Source: Tatlockia sp. (GTDB taxonomy: Bacteria; Cyanobacteriota; Cyanobacteriia; Cyanobacteriales; Chroococcidiopsidaceae). From it: a DNA stretch of 20,611 bases. The stretch is taken from assembly GCA_013698215.1 (NCBI GenBank), contig JACCVJ010000152.1:1-20611 (forward strand), given 5' to 3'. Below the pieces are notes generated by a model. The model did not search any database. It saw only the letters and a list, made by a program, of their open reading frames with translations, and was not told where the DNA came from. Below, piece after piece: positions 7,495 to 15,598 of this stretch; the stretch's first letter is position 1, and each line of letters starts with the position of its first letter. Made by a program: the position numbers and the translations under genes.

Positions 7495-8689
7495 GACGTT
7501 GTACCTCAATGATTTCAGTATATTCAAACTCGTTAGGACTTTGCCTAACCAAAGAATAGCGATCGCTATTTATTTGAATTGAATCTTCTTCACAATCTAA
7601 CTTAGGAGAATTGTAGGTAAGTATGTATTCTCTACCTATATAATTTGCCATTTCTTGAGCAACTTCACCGCGCCATTGGGTTTTAGTCACTAATACAACT
7701 AATTGATTTGCTAAGTTAGGAATTGTCTTCGCAATTTGCCTTCTATACATTTCGTCTAAAGTACCAAAAGGTGAATCCATTACTATCGGAAAGGTACTAC
7801 TATCAGAAACCATCAATAACTTATTTTCGCTCCATTCTCGCACGCGGTCGATAATTGCACCAATAAAAGATAAACTAAGTATTTGATTTTCCCCTGTGGA
7901 AGCTGCAACGGTAGCATTTTGCCAGGTGGTGTTTTCTATTAATGTTAATTCGTACTTTTCGCTGAGTTTTGGTATATAAGGAGTAAAGGATATTTGAGCA
8001 AATATCTGTTGTACTTTTTGCTCTAATAACAAACGAAATTGTTGCTCTAATCTTTTTCTAACTTCAATTAAGCGCTCAGTAGCTTCTTGCGTTGCTGTAA
8101 TTCTACGTTGCGCTAAAGCTTGCTTTTGTTCGTTCATTTTTTGTTTAGAAACTTGTTTAACTAATTCTCCTACTTCAATTGTCAAATCGTCTAGCTTTTG
8201 CTGATTTGCTCCTTGCTCTAAAATTAGTTCTCGAATTTTTGTTTCTGTGATATCTATGCGCTTTTGTAACTGTTGTATATCCTCATTTGGATAATTTATT
8301 AGTTTTTCTCTAATAGTATCTAACTCGTTTTCTAACGTCGATATATCCGTTCTATACTGCTTAATATTATCTTGCTGGCGATCTACTTCTTGCCAAAACT
8401 CAGGGACTTGTTTATCAATTTCATCTACTTGCGCTCCCATGCGAATCGCTATTTCTTCTACATCTGAAGAACCTGCTTTATCTAGCCAAGATTCTACTAA
8501 TTGATGGGCGTGAGTACCAATTATTAACTCTGCACCGCAAATACAACGTTTTTGTTCTAACAAATCTCCGACAAACTGGCGCTTAATTCCTGTAGGCAAT
8601 TCTCCTCTTTCTCTCAAGCCATCAATAATGTTTCTAAACTCGGCGGTAACATCTGCAAGCAAAACTGTATAACCCCGTGTGGAAATCAC
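7487..8689 (-). CDS. DndD-like SMC/Rad50-type ATPase, C-terminal part
   Basis: This 400-aa frame continues the ATPase begun at 9552. It holds a possible metal-hook motif CICG (Cys49, Cys51), long coiled coils (about 85-230), the ABC-type signature STGENQILSLSF (264-275) and Walker B FPIVMDSPFGTLDE (300-313). There is no Walker A, which lies in the upstream frame, so this part is not a complete ATPase alone. The GTG at 8689 overlaps the upstream TGA (GTGA). Either it starts there by coupled re-initiation, or it is read as a -1 fusion at the adjoining A-AAA-AAG site. Joined, the two make a ~687-aa protein, the size expected for DndD, the SMC-like ATPase of DNA phosphorothioation systems. Confidence 0.85.
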   Translation of the reverse strand: MISTRGYTVLLADVTAEFRNIIDGLRERGELPTGIKRQFVGDLLEQKRCICGAELIIGTHAHQLVESWLDKAGSSDVEEIAIRMGAQVDEIDKQVPEFWQEVDRQQDNIKQYRTDISTLENELDTIREKLINYPNEDIQQLQKRIDITETKIRELILEQGANQQKLDDLTIEVGELVKQVSKQKMNEQKQALAQRRITATQEATERLIEVRKRLEQQFRLLLEQKVQQIFAQISFTPYIPKLSEKYELTLIENTTWQNATVAASTGENQILSLSFIGAIIDRVREWSENKLLMVSDSSTFPIVMDSPFGTLDEMYRRQIAKTIPNLANQLVVLVTKTQWRGEVAQEMANYIGREYILTYNSPKLDCEEDSIQINSDRYSLVRQSPNEFEYTEIIEVQRHD

Positions 8690-8695
8690 TTTTTT
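8686..8695 (-). other. Slippery A-AAA-AAG heptamer plus GTGA stop/start overlap
   Basis: On the minus strand the codons TTA AAA AAG TGA end the N-terminal frame. The heptamer A-AAA-AAG (8689-8695) is in the correct phase for -1 slippage. After slippage the next codon is GTG (8687-8689), which enters the C-terminal frame exactly. The same bases offer a GTG start overlapping the TGA. Confidence 0.7.
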
Positions 8696-9552
8696 AAGAT
8701 GTCTTTTGCTTGTTTTAATGTTTCTTTGAGTAGCTTACTTTGTTGCTCTAATTGCTCGCGCCGACTTTGAAGTTCTCCAGCGCCACTTAACTCTAATAAA
8801 CGCTCCCCTATATTTTTTCTAATTTCTTCTTGGTACTGCGATTCTGTAGATATTTCTTTTTGTCGTGCTAATAGTTCGTTAATGTTTGTTTCTAAACTCT
8901 CTTGTTCTTTCAAGAGTTTTTTGGTTTCTGAATCACCAATTATTTTTAATTCATCTTCTAAAGTTTTTCTCGCAGCTTTTAAATGTTCTACTGCCCGATT
9001 TAATACTTTTATTCCTAATAATTCTTTGGTAGCTTCGGCAATTTCTCCCTTCTTTTCATCTCGAACAAGTCGCTCGATTCTTTCGCCATCAAAAAAGAAA
9101 TATTGATATAATGTCTCTGGTAAAATTCGCCCAATTATATCTTCAGCTAGTTGGGGAGATACTACCCATCTTCCATCATCGGCGGCTATGTAAGGAGATA
9201 GTTTACTTTTGGTATGTTCGATTTTATCGTTAGTTCTATAACCATAACAAGAGCGTCTAAAACGATAGCGTTTGCCATCATGTTCAAAGACAAGATTTAC
9301 CCAACATTCAACAGATTCACCTATTTGTACTTCGCTTACTGCTCGTTTATTTACTAATTGATCTTCTACCGCAAAGGCGGCGGTAAATTTTTCATACAAA
9401 ACCCAAGTAAAAGCATTGAGTAAGGTTGTCTTTCCCGCGCCGTTATTACCATGAATAACCGTTGTGTTTCGCTCTCCGCCTGCTAAAATAATTTCCGGTG
9501 TCATGCTATAAAATTGACGAAAATTATTTAATTGAATTGACATCAATTTCAT
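8686..9552 (-). CDS. DndD-like SMC/Rad50-type ATPase, N-terminal part
   Basis: A 288-aa frame starting MKLMSIQLNNFRQF, with Walker A GNNGAGKTT (35-43) and YFFFDGERIERL (151-162), a motif typical of DndD. A coiled coil follows (about 180-288). It then stops at TGA 8686-8688, directly after a run of six A's. DndD is thought to supply ATP hydrolysis and DNA opening for sulfur insertion by DndC. The start ATG overlaps the stop of the 57-aa gene by four bases (ATGA). A second in-frame ATG at 9543 is possible. No downstream stem-loop strong enough to prove programmed frameshifting is visible, so a disabling indel or a sequencing error remains possible. Confidence 0.88.
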   Translation of the reverse strand: MKLMSIQLNNFRQFYSMTPEIILAGGERNTTVIHGNNGAGKTTLLNAFTWVLYEKFTAAFAVEDQLVNKRAVSEVQIGESVECWVNLVFEHDGKRYRFRRSCYGYRTNDKIEHTKSKLSPYIAADDGRWVVSPQLAEDIIGRILPETLYQYFFFDGERIERLVRDEKKGEIAEATKELLGIKVLNRAVEHLKAARKTLEDELKIIGDSETKKLLKEQESLETNINELLARQKEISTESQYQEEIRKNIGERLLELSGAGELQSRREQLEQQSKLLKETLKQAKDILKK

Positions 9553-9722
9553 TGTACTTCTTCCTTGATAATTTTGAGAATATCGTCGTTAATATTCCAA
9601 GGACTTTTCATGTATAATTTATCTTTCTCAGCTTGTAATACTTTTTCAATAATGTTTTTAACTTCGGGTGGCGCGGTTATAATCGGTGCTTGAATGTCGT
9701 TGATATTAGTTTCTTGATTCAT
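9549..9722 (-). CDS. Small Dnd-type operon protein (57 aa)
   Basis: ATG 9722 opens a 57-aa acidic/basic helical peptide (MNQETNINDIQAPIIT... ending KIIKEEVQ). It lies between the helicase and the DndD-like gene, 56 bp after the first and overlapping the second by ATGA. There is no signal peptide or membrane segment. I recall that small proteins of this size in this position occur in dnd-type modification loci (named only as modification-system-associated small proteins); I assign no activity. The frame is open upstream to 9914, but that part overlaps the helicase C-terminus in another frame and looks non-coding. Confidence 0.7.
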   Translation of the reverse strand: MNQETNINDIQAPIITAPPEVKNIIEKVLQAEKDKLYMKSPWNINDDILKIIKEEVQ

Positions 9723-9778
9723 GTTGGTATCTCTAAACGCACCAAATAAAAAGAATGAATGTATTATTTTAACTAAGC

Positions 9779-11233
9779 TTACAAGTCTAGCAATCCGTAC
9801 TCTTTTTGTAACGCTAGTAAAGTGCTTCTGGCTTCGCCTGCATTGTCGGCTAAATCGGCAAATTCGATAAATCTTTTTAATTCTTTTCTTAGTAAGTTGC
9901 GCTCTACTTCCCAAGTTTGCCGATCTAATTGCGGTGGTATAACTATCATGTCAAATAGAGTAGCGCGTTGTTTGCCAGGATAGGGGCGCAAAATTCTTCC
10001 TCGCCTCTGAATAAATTGGCGCGGATTGCTGCTACTAGCTAATATTACGGCAGTTTTGATGGCGGGAATGTCTACCCCTTCATCTAAACAGCGAATTGCG
10101 ACTAATCCTTGTAAGTCTTGGTTTTCAAACTGTCGGCGTAATTCTTCGCGCTGTGCTAACGGGGTTTCGGCGGTGTAAGTATTGACTCGATAATTTAACT
10201 CTGCACCCAAAAGCTTAACAACGGCGGCGATTTGGCGAGTGTTTTCGTTACTAACAGCCCCTTCAATTGTCCCATCTCCGCAGTAAAATAAAGTGTGATG
10301 GGTATGCAGGCGATCGCACATCAACTGTTTTAATGCTAATAATTTGTTAGACGCACAACCTACTAATCTTGCTCTCTGCATCAATAACGCTGTTAAAGCT
10401 TCGTTATTTTTGATGTTTTCTTTCGAGGCTAGTATCCAACCAATTCTAGTAGTTAACCGCGCATAAGCATAAGCTTCCGGTTCTGTCAAGTCTACAAGAA
10501 TGGGGTAGTAAAGGTAGTGAACTAAAGCCCCTTGAGAAATCGCATCTTTTAAAGTAAGCTCTGGTTGTAATACTTTGCCAAAGTAGTCAAAAATAAATTC
10601 TGTACCTTGTACGTCAAAATAGCGCTCTGGAGTAGCCGATAAAGCCAGACGTAAGCCAATGTTGCGAGGTAAACTTTGTTCTAGTTTGGGCGCGCCTAAA
10701 TTGTGGGCTTCATCACCGACTATTAAAGTTTTTTCGGGGAAGTATTTTAGCTGAGATTGTAAACCTTCCCCCATTAAAGTTGAATTTGTCGTAATTACGG
10801 TAACAAAAGCTTGGTTTCCCGCCCGGACATTGTAAAGTTGAGTAGATAGCTGACTTTGCCAGCCAGTGACGCTTTCAAAAGCTAAAACGGGGAATAACCC
10901 AAATTTCTCACTTTCGCGCGCCCACTGGCTGACTAGATGGCGGTAAGGGCAGACTACCAGCAATACCTGCAAGCCAATTTTCTGATATAGTTCGCAGGCG
11001 ATCGCTAAAGCAGTGATAGTCTTACCGCTACCCGTTGCCATTTTCAGCGTTCCCCTACCAGAATTAATAAACCAGTTAGCGACGGCTTGCTTTTGATACT
11101 GTCGCAATTGAATTGTTAACGGTATTCGCGGACATCCATGTTGCGTTGTAACGCGGTAATTGCCACGATTTTCCTTAACTAATCGCTGGAGTAAATTGGG
11201 CTGTCGCTGGGTTTGATTCTGCGTTAGGTACAT
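9779..11233 (-). CDS. SF2 DEAD/DEAH helicase, Dnd-system restriction-type
   Basis: A 484-aa ATP-dependent helicase/translocase. It has Walker A ATGSGKT (66-72), a DEAH box (174-177, VGDEAHN), motif III LSATP (198-202) and motif VI QFIQRRGRILRP (about 404-416). A conserved ~65-residue tail after motif VI contains FDMIVIPP and a charged helix. Its layout resembles XPB/RAD25-like helicases and, from memory, the family annotated as DNA phosphorothioation system restriction enzyme; its position before a DndD-like ATPase supports that. It starts 42 bp after the lexA stop, with no hairpin terminator between, so read-through from the LexA-controlled promoter is plausible. No nuclease domain is obvious in it. 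Confidence 0.85.
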   Translation of the reverse strand: MYLTQNQTQRQPNLLQRLVKENRGNYRVTTQHGCPRIPLTIQLRQYQKQAVANWFINSGRGTLKMATGSGKTITALAIACELYQKIGLQVLLVVCPYRHLVSQWARESEKFGLFPVLAFESVTGWQSQLSTQLYNVRAGNQAFVTVITTNSTLMGEGLQSQLKYFPEKTLIVGDEAHNLGAPKLEQSLPRNIGLRLALSATPERYFDVQGTEFIFDYFGKVLQPELTLKDAISQGALVHYLYYPILVDLTEPEAYAYARLTTRIGWILASKENIKNNEALTALLMQRARLVGCASNKLLALKQLMCDRLHTHHTLFYCGDGTIEGAVSNENTRQIAAVVKLLGAELNYRVNTYTAETPLAQREELRRQFENQDLQGLVAIRCLDEGVDIPAIKTAVILASSSNPRQFIQRRGRILRPYPGKQRATLFDMIVIPPQLDRQTWEVERNLLRKELKRFIEFADLADNAGEARSTLLALQKEYGLLDL

Positions 11234-11275
11234 TGACTCTAGTACGGTTAGTTTTTAAAGTAATATTTCATACCT

Positions 11276-11881
11276 TTAGTTATAACCGCGCCAAACTCCA
11301 ATTAGTGCGCCTTGTACCTGTACTTGAATTGCGTCTACTTCTATCGGCGTGTATTTGGCATTGGCAGGTTTTAACGTTACGCGACTTCCAAAGCGATAGA
11401 AATGTTTTAATGTTGTACCGTGTCCATCAACCATTGCGGCAACAATTGTACCGTTTTTTAGCTGATCTGGCTCTAGTACGGGGCGCATTAATACTAAATC
11501 GCCTTCGGTGATATGTTCGTCGATCATGCTGTCACCCATGACGCGCAGAGCGAAGGTTTGGGGGGGTACAACCTGATGCAAAAAGTCTATTTGCTCTACG
11601 GTGTCAGTAAATGGTTCAATTAAACCACCTGCTGCGATCGCACCTAAAACCGGAACTCCCGCGCGAACGCTTTGAATAATCCGAATTGTTCTAGCTCTAC
11701 CTTCTGTCCATTCTATATATCCTTTGGCGCGTAAATGTTCTAAACGACTTTGTACGGGCGCAGGCGATTTTAATTGCATCGCCTGCATCATTTGTCTAAT
11801 CGATGGCGAGTGCTGGTACTCGTGAACATAATTCACTAACCAGTTATATAATTGTTGTTGAGCTTCAGTTAAGGGTTCCAT
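11276..11881 (-). CDS. lexA: LexA repressor (SOS regulator)
   Basis: A 201-aa LexA with N-terminal winged helix (about 1-65, SPSIRQMMQAMQLKSPAPVQ) and C-terminal S24-type self-cleaving domain. The scissile Ala84-Gly85 bond is present in IAAGGLIEP, with catalytic Ser118 (MGDSMID) and Lys159 (TTLKHF). RecA-stimulated self-cleavage should therefore be possible, unlike some cyanobacterial LexA proteins that lack these residues. A perfect cyanobacterial-type LexA box lies 35 bp upstream, implying autoregulation. The next gene on the strand, the Dnd-type helicase, follows after 42 bp. Confidence 0.96.
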   Translation of the reverse strand: MEPLTEAQQQLYNWLVNYVHEYQHSPSIRQMMQAMQLKSPAPVQSRLEHLRAKGYIEWTEGRARTIRIIQSVRAGVPVLGAIAAGGLIEPFTDTVEQIDFLHQVVPPQTFALRVMGDSMIDEHITEGDLVLMRPVLEPDQLKNGTIVAAMVDGHGTTLKHFYRFGSRVTLKPANAKYTPIEVDAIQVQVQGALIGVWRGYN

Positions 11882-11915
11882 GAATATGCGAGGGGCGGAA
11901 TATAAAAATGCCTCT

Positions 11916-11929
11916 AGAACATTCGTACT
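11916..11929 (-). promoter_or_regulatory. LexA box upstream of lexA
   Basis: Read on the minus strand the site is AGTACGAATGTTCT, which fits the published cyanobacterial LexA consensus RGTACNNNDGTWCB at every fixed position. It lies 35 bp before the lexA start codon in the 97-bp gap behind argF. It would support autoregulation of lexA and, if transcription reads on, DNA-damage control of the downstream operon. Confidence 0.8.
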
Positions 11930-11978
11930 ACATAAATGCCCTCGCTGACAAAATAATCAAAAGAAAAATTAGTTTTTT

Positions 11979-12902
11979 TTAGTAATCTGCACCTAATAGA
12001 CTTGCAAGTAATGCTTTTTGAGCATGCATTCTATTTTCTGCTTGATCCCAAACTTTTGATTGCGCTCCTTCCATGACTTCATGAGTAATTTCTTCGCCGC
12101 GATGGGCTGGTAAACAGTGTAAAACGATCGCCTTTTTATCGGCAACACTTAATAATTGCTCATTGATTTGATAAGGTTGAAATAACGGGATACGCGCTAA
12201 TGCTTCTGCTTCTTGCCCCATACTTGCCCAAACATCGGTATAAAGTATATCCGCTCCTTTCGCCGCAGCTACGGGATCTTGGGTAATAGTTATTTCTGTT
12301 TTATCTGCGGAAATATTACGGGCTTTTTCAACAATTAGCGGATTTGGTTGATACTTATCAGGCGTAGCAATTCTTACATTCATCCCAACTAAAGCGCAGC
12401 CTAATAGTAGAGAGTGAGCAACATTATTTCCATCACCCAAATAAGTTAAAGTTTTGCCCGAAAGTTCGCCAAAACATTCTTTGATTGTAAGTAAATCCGC
12501 CAAAATTTGACAGGGATGCCCTAAATCCGTTAAAGCATTAATTACCGGAATATTGGCATAATTAGCGAAAGTTTCTAATTGTTGCTGCTCAAAAGTCCGA
12601 ATCGCCAAAATATCTAAGTAACGGTCTAAAACTCTAGCTGTATCTTCAACGGGTTCGCCGCGACTGACTTGAGTTACATTTGGATTGAGATCGACTACCT
12701 GTCCGCCCAATTGATACATAGCTACAGAAAAACTTACCCTAGTTCGAGTAGAAGCTTTATAAAAAAGTAATCCCAAAACTTTATTGCAGCGAATATTTAC
12801 CTGTCCAGATTTTAGCTGTGCTGCAAGCAGCAAGAGTTCAGTAACTTCATCGCTAGTCAAATCTGTCAAACTTAATAAATCTCGTCCTTTCAACGCTGCC
12901 AT
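11979..12902 (-). CDS. argF: Ornithine carbamoyltransferase
   Basis: Makes citrulline from ornithine and carbamoyl phosphate in arginine synthesis; a cytosolic homotrimer. The 307-aa protein from ATG 12902 (MAALKGRDLLSLTDL) has the carbamoyl-phosphate loop STRTR (51-55), HPCQ (129-132) and the ornithine-site HCLPAHRGEE (262-271), all intact. An upstream ATG at 12992 is in frame and would add 30 residues (MRHRWVNEQWILALG...) that do not look like the family; the usual length is ~306. I see no clear ribosome binding site. It is followed on the same strand by lexA after 97 bp. Confidence 0.95.
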   Translation of the reverse strand: MAALKGRDLLSLTDLTSDEVTELLLLAAQLKSGQVNIRCNKVLGLLFYKASTRTRVSFSVAMYQLGGQVVDLNPNVTQVSRGEPVEDTARVLDRYLDILAIRTFEQQQLETFANYANIPVINALTDLGHPCQILADLLTIKECFGELSGKTLTYLGDGNNVAHSLLLGCALVGMNVRIATPDKYQPNPLIVEKARNISADKTEITITQDPVAAAKGADILYTDVWASMGQEAEALARIPLFQPYQINEQLLSVADKKAIVLHCLPAHRGEEITHEVMEGAQSKVWDQAENRMHAQKALLASLLGADY

Positions 12903-13005
12903 GTTTGTCTTAAATTGAGTAAACGATAGGTTTTGAGTCTTTTTTTGACCCAGGGCGAGAATCCATTGCTCGTTGACCCACCTGTGCCGCAAAATGACTG
13001 TGTTT

Positions 13006-13039
13006 AAACATTATCAAACATTATCAAAGCAAGCTTGCT
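13006..13039. repeat. 10-bp tandem duplication next to 12-bp palindrome
   Basis: AAACATTATC is repeated exactly, head to tail (13006-13015 and 13016-13025), and is followed two bases later by the perfect palindrome AGCAAGCTTGCT (13028-13039). The block sits between the argF start and the tRNA promoter, so it could hold argF control elements. No known operator is recognised. Confidence 0.55.
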
Positions 13040-13064
13040 CGTTTAGTCACATTTTTCTAATAGC

Positions 13065-13093
13065 TTGCCAAAAAGTTATAAATTAGTTATATT
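13065..13093 (+). promoter_or_regulatory. Sigma-70-type promoter of the tRNA-Thr gene
   Basis: A -35 TTGCCA (13065-13070) and -10 TATATT (13088-13093) are separated by exactly 17 bp. The -10 ends 10 bp before the mature tRNA 5' end, the right distance for a short leader. Confidence 0.75.
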
Positions 13094-13103
13094 GGTTTCT
13101 TGT

Positions 13104-13175
13104 GCTGGTGTAGCTCAGGGGTAGAGCAGCTGATTTGTAATCAGCCGGTCGCAAGTTCAAATCTTGTCACCAGCT
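13104..13175 (+). tRNA. trnT: tRNA-Thr (anticodon TGT)
   Basis: A 72-nt cloverleaf: acceptor GCTGGTG/CACCAGC (7 perfect pairs), D stem GCTC/GAGC, anticodon stem GCTGA/TCAGC with loop TTTGTAA (anticodon TGT at 13136-13138), a 5-nt variable loop, and T stem GCAAG/CTTGT with TTCAAAT loop. Discriminator is T; CCA is not encoded. A T tract follows directly. tRNA genes are common integration sites and accessory DNA begins just downstream, but I found no duplicate of the tRNA 3' end in the window. Confidence 0.96.
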
Positions 13176-13314
13176 TTTTTCTAAAACCTTCATACAGAAA
13201 GAGTTTCGAGTCTTCGCTCAAGATTCCAAATTAAAAATAACTGCTTTTTTGACGATCACGAAGTAATTTAGGAGCTAGTAGAAATACTAAGTTTATAGTA
13301 AAACCTAAGATAAC

Positions 13315-13651
13315 TTAAGTAATCTAAAGATAGCGATCGCACGAGCCGTAATTACACATTCGGAACTGTTAATCTGCGACGAACCTGTAAGTATTATAGA
13401 TGCGAGTATTCAGGCGCAAGTATCAGATTTGATGGTGAAAATTGAAGCAGTAATTTGAACTAACGTATTTATTTATTACTCACGATCTATTTGTGGCGCG
13501 ATTTTTATGCGATCGCATTGCAGTAATGAAAGAGGGGCAAATTGTCGAAATTGGTGCTACTGAAGACATTTTTACTAATCCTCAGCATGAGTATACGCAG
13601 ACGTTATTAGCGGCTGCTCCTTTATTAGCGCGCTCTAGTGAGGTTACGGAG
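13315..13651 (+). pseudogene. Oligopeptide/dipeptide ABC transporter ATPase remnant
   Basis: Pieces of a DppF/OppF-type ATPase lie in two frames. At about 13315-13458 one reads LSNLKIAIARA..., ELLICDEPVSIIDASIQAQV (Walker B region), then a TGA stop. From about 13465, in shifted frames, come FI.., THDLFVARFLCDRIAVMKEG (H loop) and NPQHEYTQTLLAAAPLL (family C-terminus). The Walker A half is absent, the ABC signature is shortened, and at least one frameshift and one stop break it. The 3' end is lost at the terminal repeat of the IS50-like element; the last residues before the visible TAG at 13678 are IS sequence. Two HIP1 sites lie inside, so this is old resident DNA. Confidence 0.85.
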
Positions 13652-15155
13652 CTGACTTTTCCCGTTAAGTCTCTATAGCAAGCTGCCAACCCTCGCAGAG
13701 GTCGTGTAATTTTAACCAACCTCGCCACAGTACCTGAATGCCAATTGGAGTTTGACGTCGATGCTCCAAGTAGCCACCTAAACGAGCAACAGCCTCCACC
13801 GCCCAACTAACTGTTAATACCTTGGGTAGTTTAGGTGACTTAGCTTTCAAAACCTTGATCTGAAGGGGATTAAGAATTTCAATAGCTGCCACTGTAGGCT
13901 GGGTGCGATGTAAATAAGTTAACTGCAACAATTCAATAGCAATAACAGCCAAGAACCCAAGCAAAGTTTTCATGCTGTCAGCAGCAAGTCTGTATCGCTC
14001 TACTTGACAACCCGATTTCAGAATTTTATGATACTCCTCCACTCGCCAACGGTAAGAATACCAACGTAAAATTGTGGTAGCCATCTGGGCATCGGTAACT
14101 ACTTCTGTAGTTAGCAGCATCCACTCCAAGGGTGAAACACCTTCTGGACAATCCACTTCTGTGGCATAGACAGCATACACTTTTAACGGGTCACGGTTGT
14201 CAAAGCGGTAGGGAGTACGAAGATTAACTGGACAAAATCGAACCACTAACTTAGCTTTGCGGGCAGTACGCTTACTCGTCTCAAGGAGATCAATTTCCTG
14301 CTCATGAGAGATGGGCTGTGCTTCCAGCTTTGACCAAAGACGTTTACTCTGGGTGTCTAAACTGCGGTTGTGAGCCGCCCGCACCACAACTCCTGTGTTT
14401 GGGAGGTGGCGAACTGAGTCAAAAACTTCAGCGATATCACCTTCGCGATCAAAGGCATGAATCACACGAGTGGACTTGTCTACAAAGCGATCTACGGTGG
14501 TAAGTGCCTCCACCCAGCGATAGGATTCTTTCTGTTCAAATGGGCGCGAACGTGATGCTTTTCGAGCGAAGGCTAGTCGTTTTTTCTTTTCAGTCGCTGT
14601 CTCATCCTGGCGCGGCTTCTGTTTCGGCTCTCGGTTCCAAAGTTTTTGCCACAACATGCCTATCGGTTGACCAAGTTGCGGATCTATGGCTAAGGCACTA
14701 TGCAGGATTAAACCATTACCCCCATTACCGATTGGACCATAACCTTCTCGTTTAGCCATAATACTGCCATAATCAAGAAAAGTTGTATCTCCAACACACA
14801 GCACCACGTCTTGCTCCGCAACAGTCTCAGCTGTCATTTGACAGTGCGGCTCTATCAACTTGGCAAATTCTACCTTGGAGTTGGCAAAAACTCATAACCT
14901 CTCTTGAGTACGGTTGCTCCATTGAATACTTCTGACAGTGCCTTGCCAAATCCTTGACTTAAACTCCTGCCAATTGACATTGCACGTTCGTTCAATCGCC
15001 GATCGCCCAATTCACAAGTCGCAAAATTTTTCTCCCACCAGTCCAACATTGCTTGTCACCTCAATCACCTACTTTCAATTACTGTACCGGAGCTGGTGTG
15101 CTTTCTCCAAAATTCTTAGCTAGTAAGTCTTTCAAGAGTTACCGTGAAAAGTCAG
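13652..15155 (-). mobile_element. IS50-like insertion sequence (IS4 family), 1504 bp
   Basis: Terminal inverted repeats of 19 bp match at 16 positions: CTGACTTTTCCCGTTAAGT at 13652-13670, and CTGACTTTTCACGGTAACT read inward from 15155 (15137-15155). They share the CTGACT start of IS50 ends. The element contains one transposase gene on the minus strand whose stop codon lies inside the left repeat. The 9-bp flanks (13643-13651 and 15156-15164) are not duplicated, and the two flanking genes are unrelated, so one side has been deleted or rearranged since insertion. Confidence 0.82.
13665..15049 (-). pseudogene. IS4-family (Tn5-like) transposase, frameshifted
   Basis: ATG 15049 opens MLDWWEKNFATCELGDRRLNE, the Tn5-type N-terminal DNA-binding start. 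After 59 codons it hits TAG at 14870-14872. The homologous reading continues in the -1 frame from about 14886 (a run of five A/T at 14886-14890 that would need six to stay in frame) to the stop at 13665. The joined product would be ~461 aa, near the 476 of Tn5 transposase. Catalytic residues remain in the second part: Asp in GDTTFLDYG, Asp in HAFDREGD, and Glu in the YRWRVEEYHKILKSG signature. The slip site is not a proper heptamer, so I treat it as a one-base deletion and the gene as inactive. Confidence 0.82.
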
Positions 15156-15448
15156 CACCCTTACCCGTCACTCCATCCGTCACCAATACAAAGGAACCAC
15201 CGCAGCCCAAAACGCCGCCACTGGAAGAAGGGTTGAGCGACGGAGATAAGTTGAGCCACCTTACCAAAAATCGCCGACACTATCCGACGCTTTGGTACAC
15301 AGGAATTGAGGATATTCCTCGGCTGCTCAGGTTTCGGAGTGTAGAACTTTGGTTTGACGACGAGCAAACGATAATTGCATTTCCTGATGGCTGGCAGAGT
15401 CCACGACGGTTTGTTTTAAATGAGATTGAATTTGTGGCTCAGTCCTAA
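15156..15448 (+). pseudogene. 3' fragment of an unknown gene, cut by the IS50-like element
   Basis: The frame is open from inside the IS to TAA at 15446-15448. The non-IS part encodes ~97 residues: a Pro/Thr-rich linker (TKEPPQPKTPPLEEG) and then a compact end with KNRRHYPTLWYTGIEDIPRL and ELWFDDEQTIIAFPDGW. No start codon belongs to the original gene. I do not recognise the family. The strand matches the interrupted secreted-protein gene downstream, 81 bp further on. Confidence 0.55.
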
Positions 15449-15598
15449 GAATTACTGGAGATAAAGTTGTTCCACTACTATGATGAATACTGAGTTAAAG
15501 TCACGGGTTGGGTTAAACCTAGAAGTGTTATGTTGAAAGCTTTTTCTGCTTCTAAATTCGTTAGAAGATTGATCTTTTCTTTTTCTGCTTTAGTTGTT

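Noticed and set aside
9723..9914. Longer start for the 57-aa protein
   Set aside because: The extension overlaps the helicase end in another frame and is Arg/Lys-rich without a family look; ATG 9722 fits the gap.
11240..11256. AGTAC...GTT near the helicase start as a second LexA box
   Set aside because: Spacing is five rather than four and the last fixed bases do not fit.
11233..11511. Plus-strand 92-aa frame
   Set aside because: Antisense to the lexA C-terminus.
12903..12992. 30-residue N-terminal extension of ArgF
   Set aside because: Not family-like; ATG 12902 gives the standard length and N-terminus.
13104..13175. tRNA-Thr as proven attachment site
   Set aside because: No second copy of the tRNA 3' end and no integrase gene in the window.
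14318..14755. Two plus-strand frames
   Set aside because: Antisense to the IS50-like transposase.
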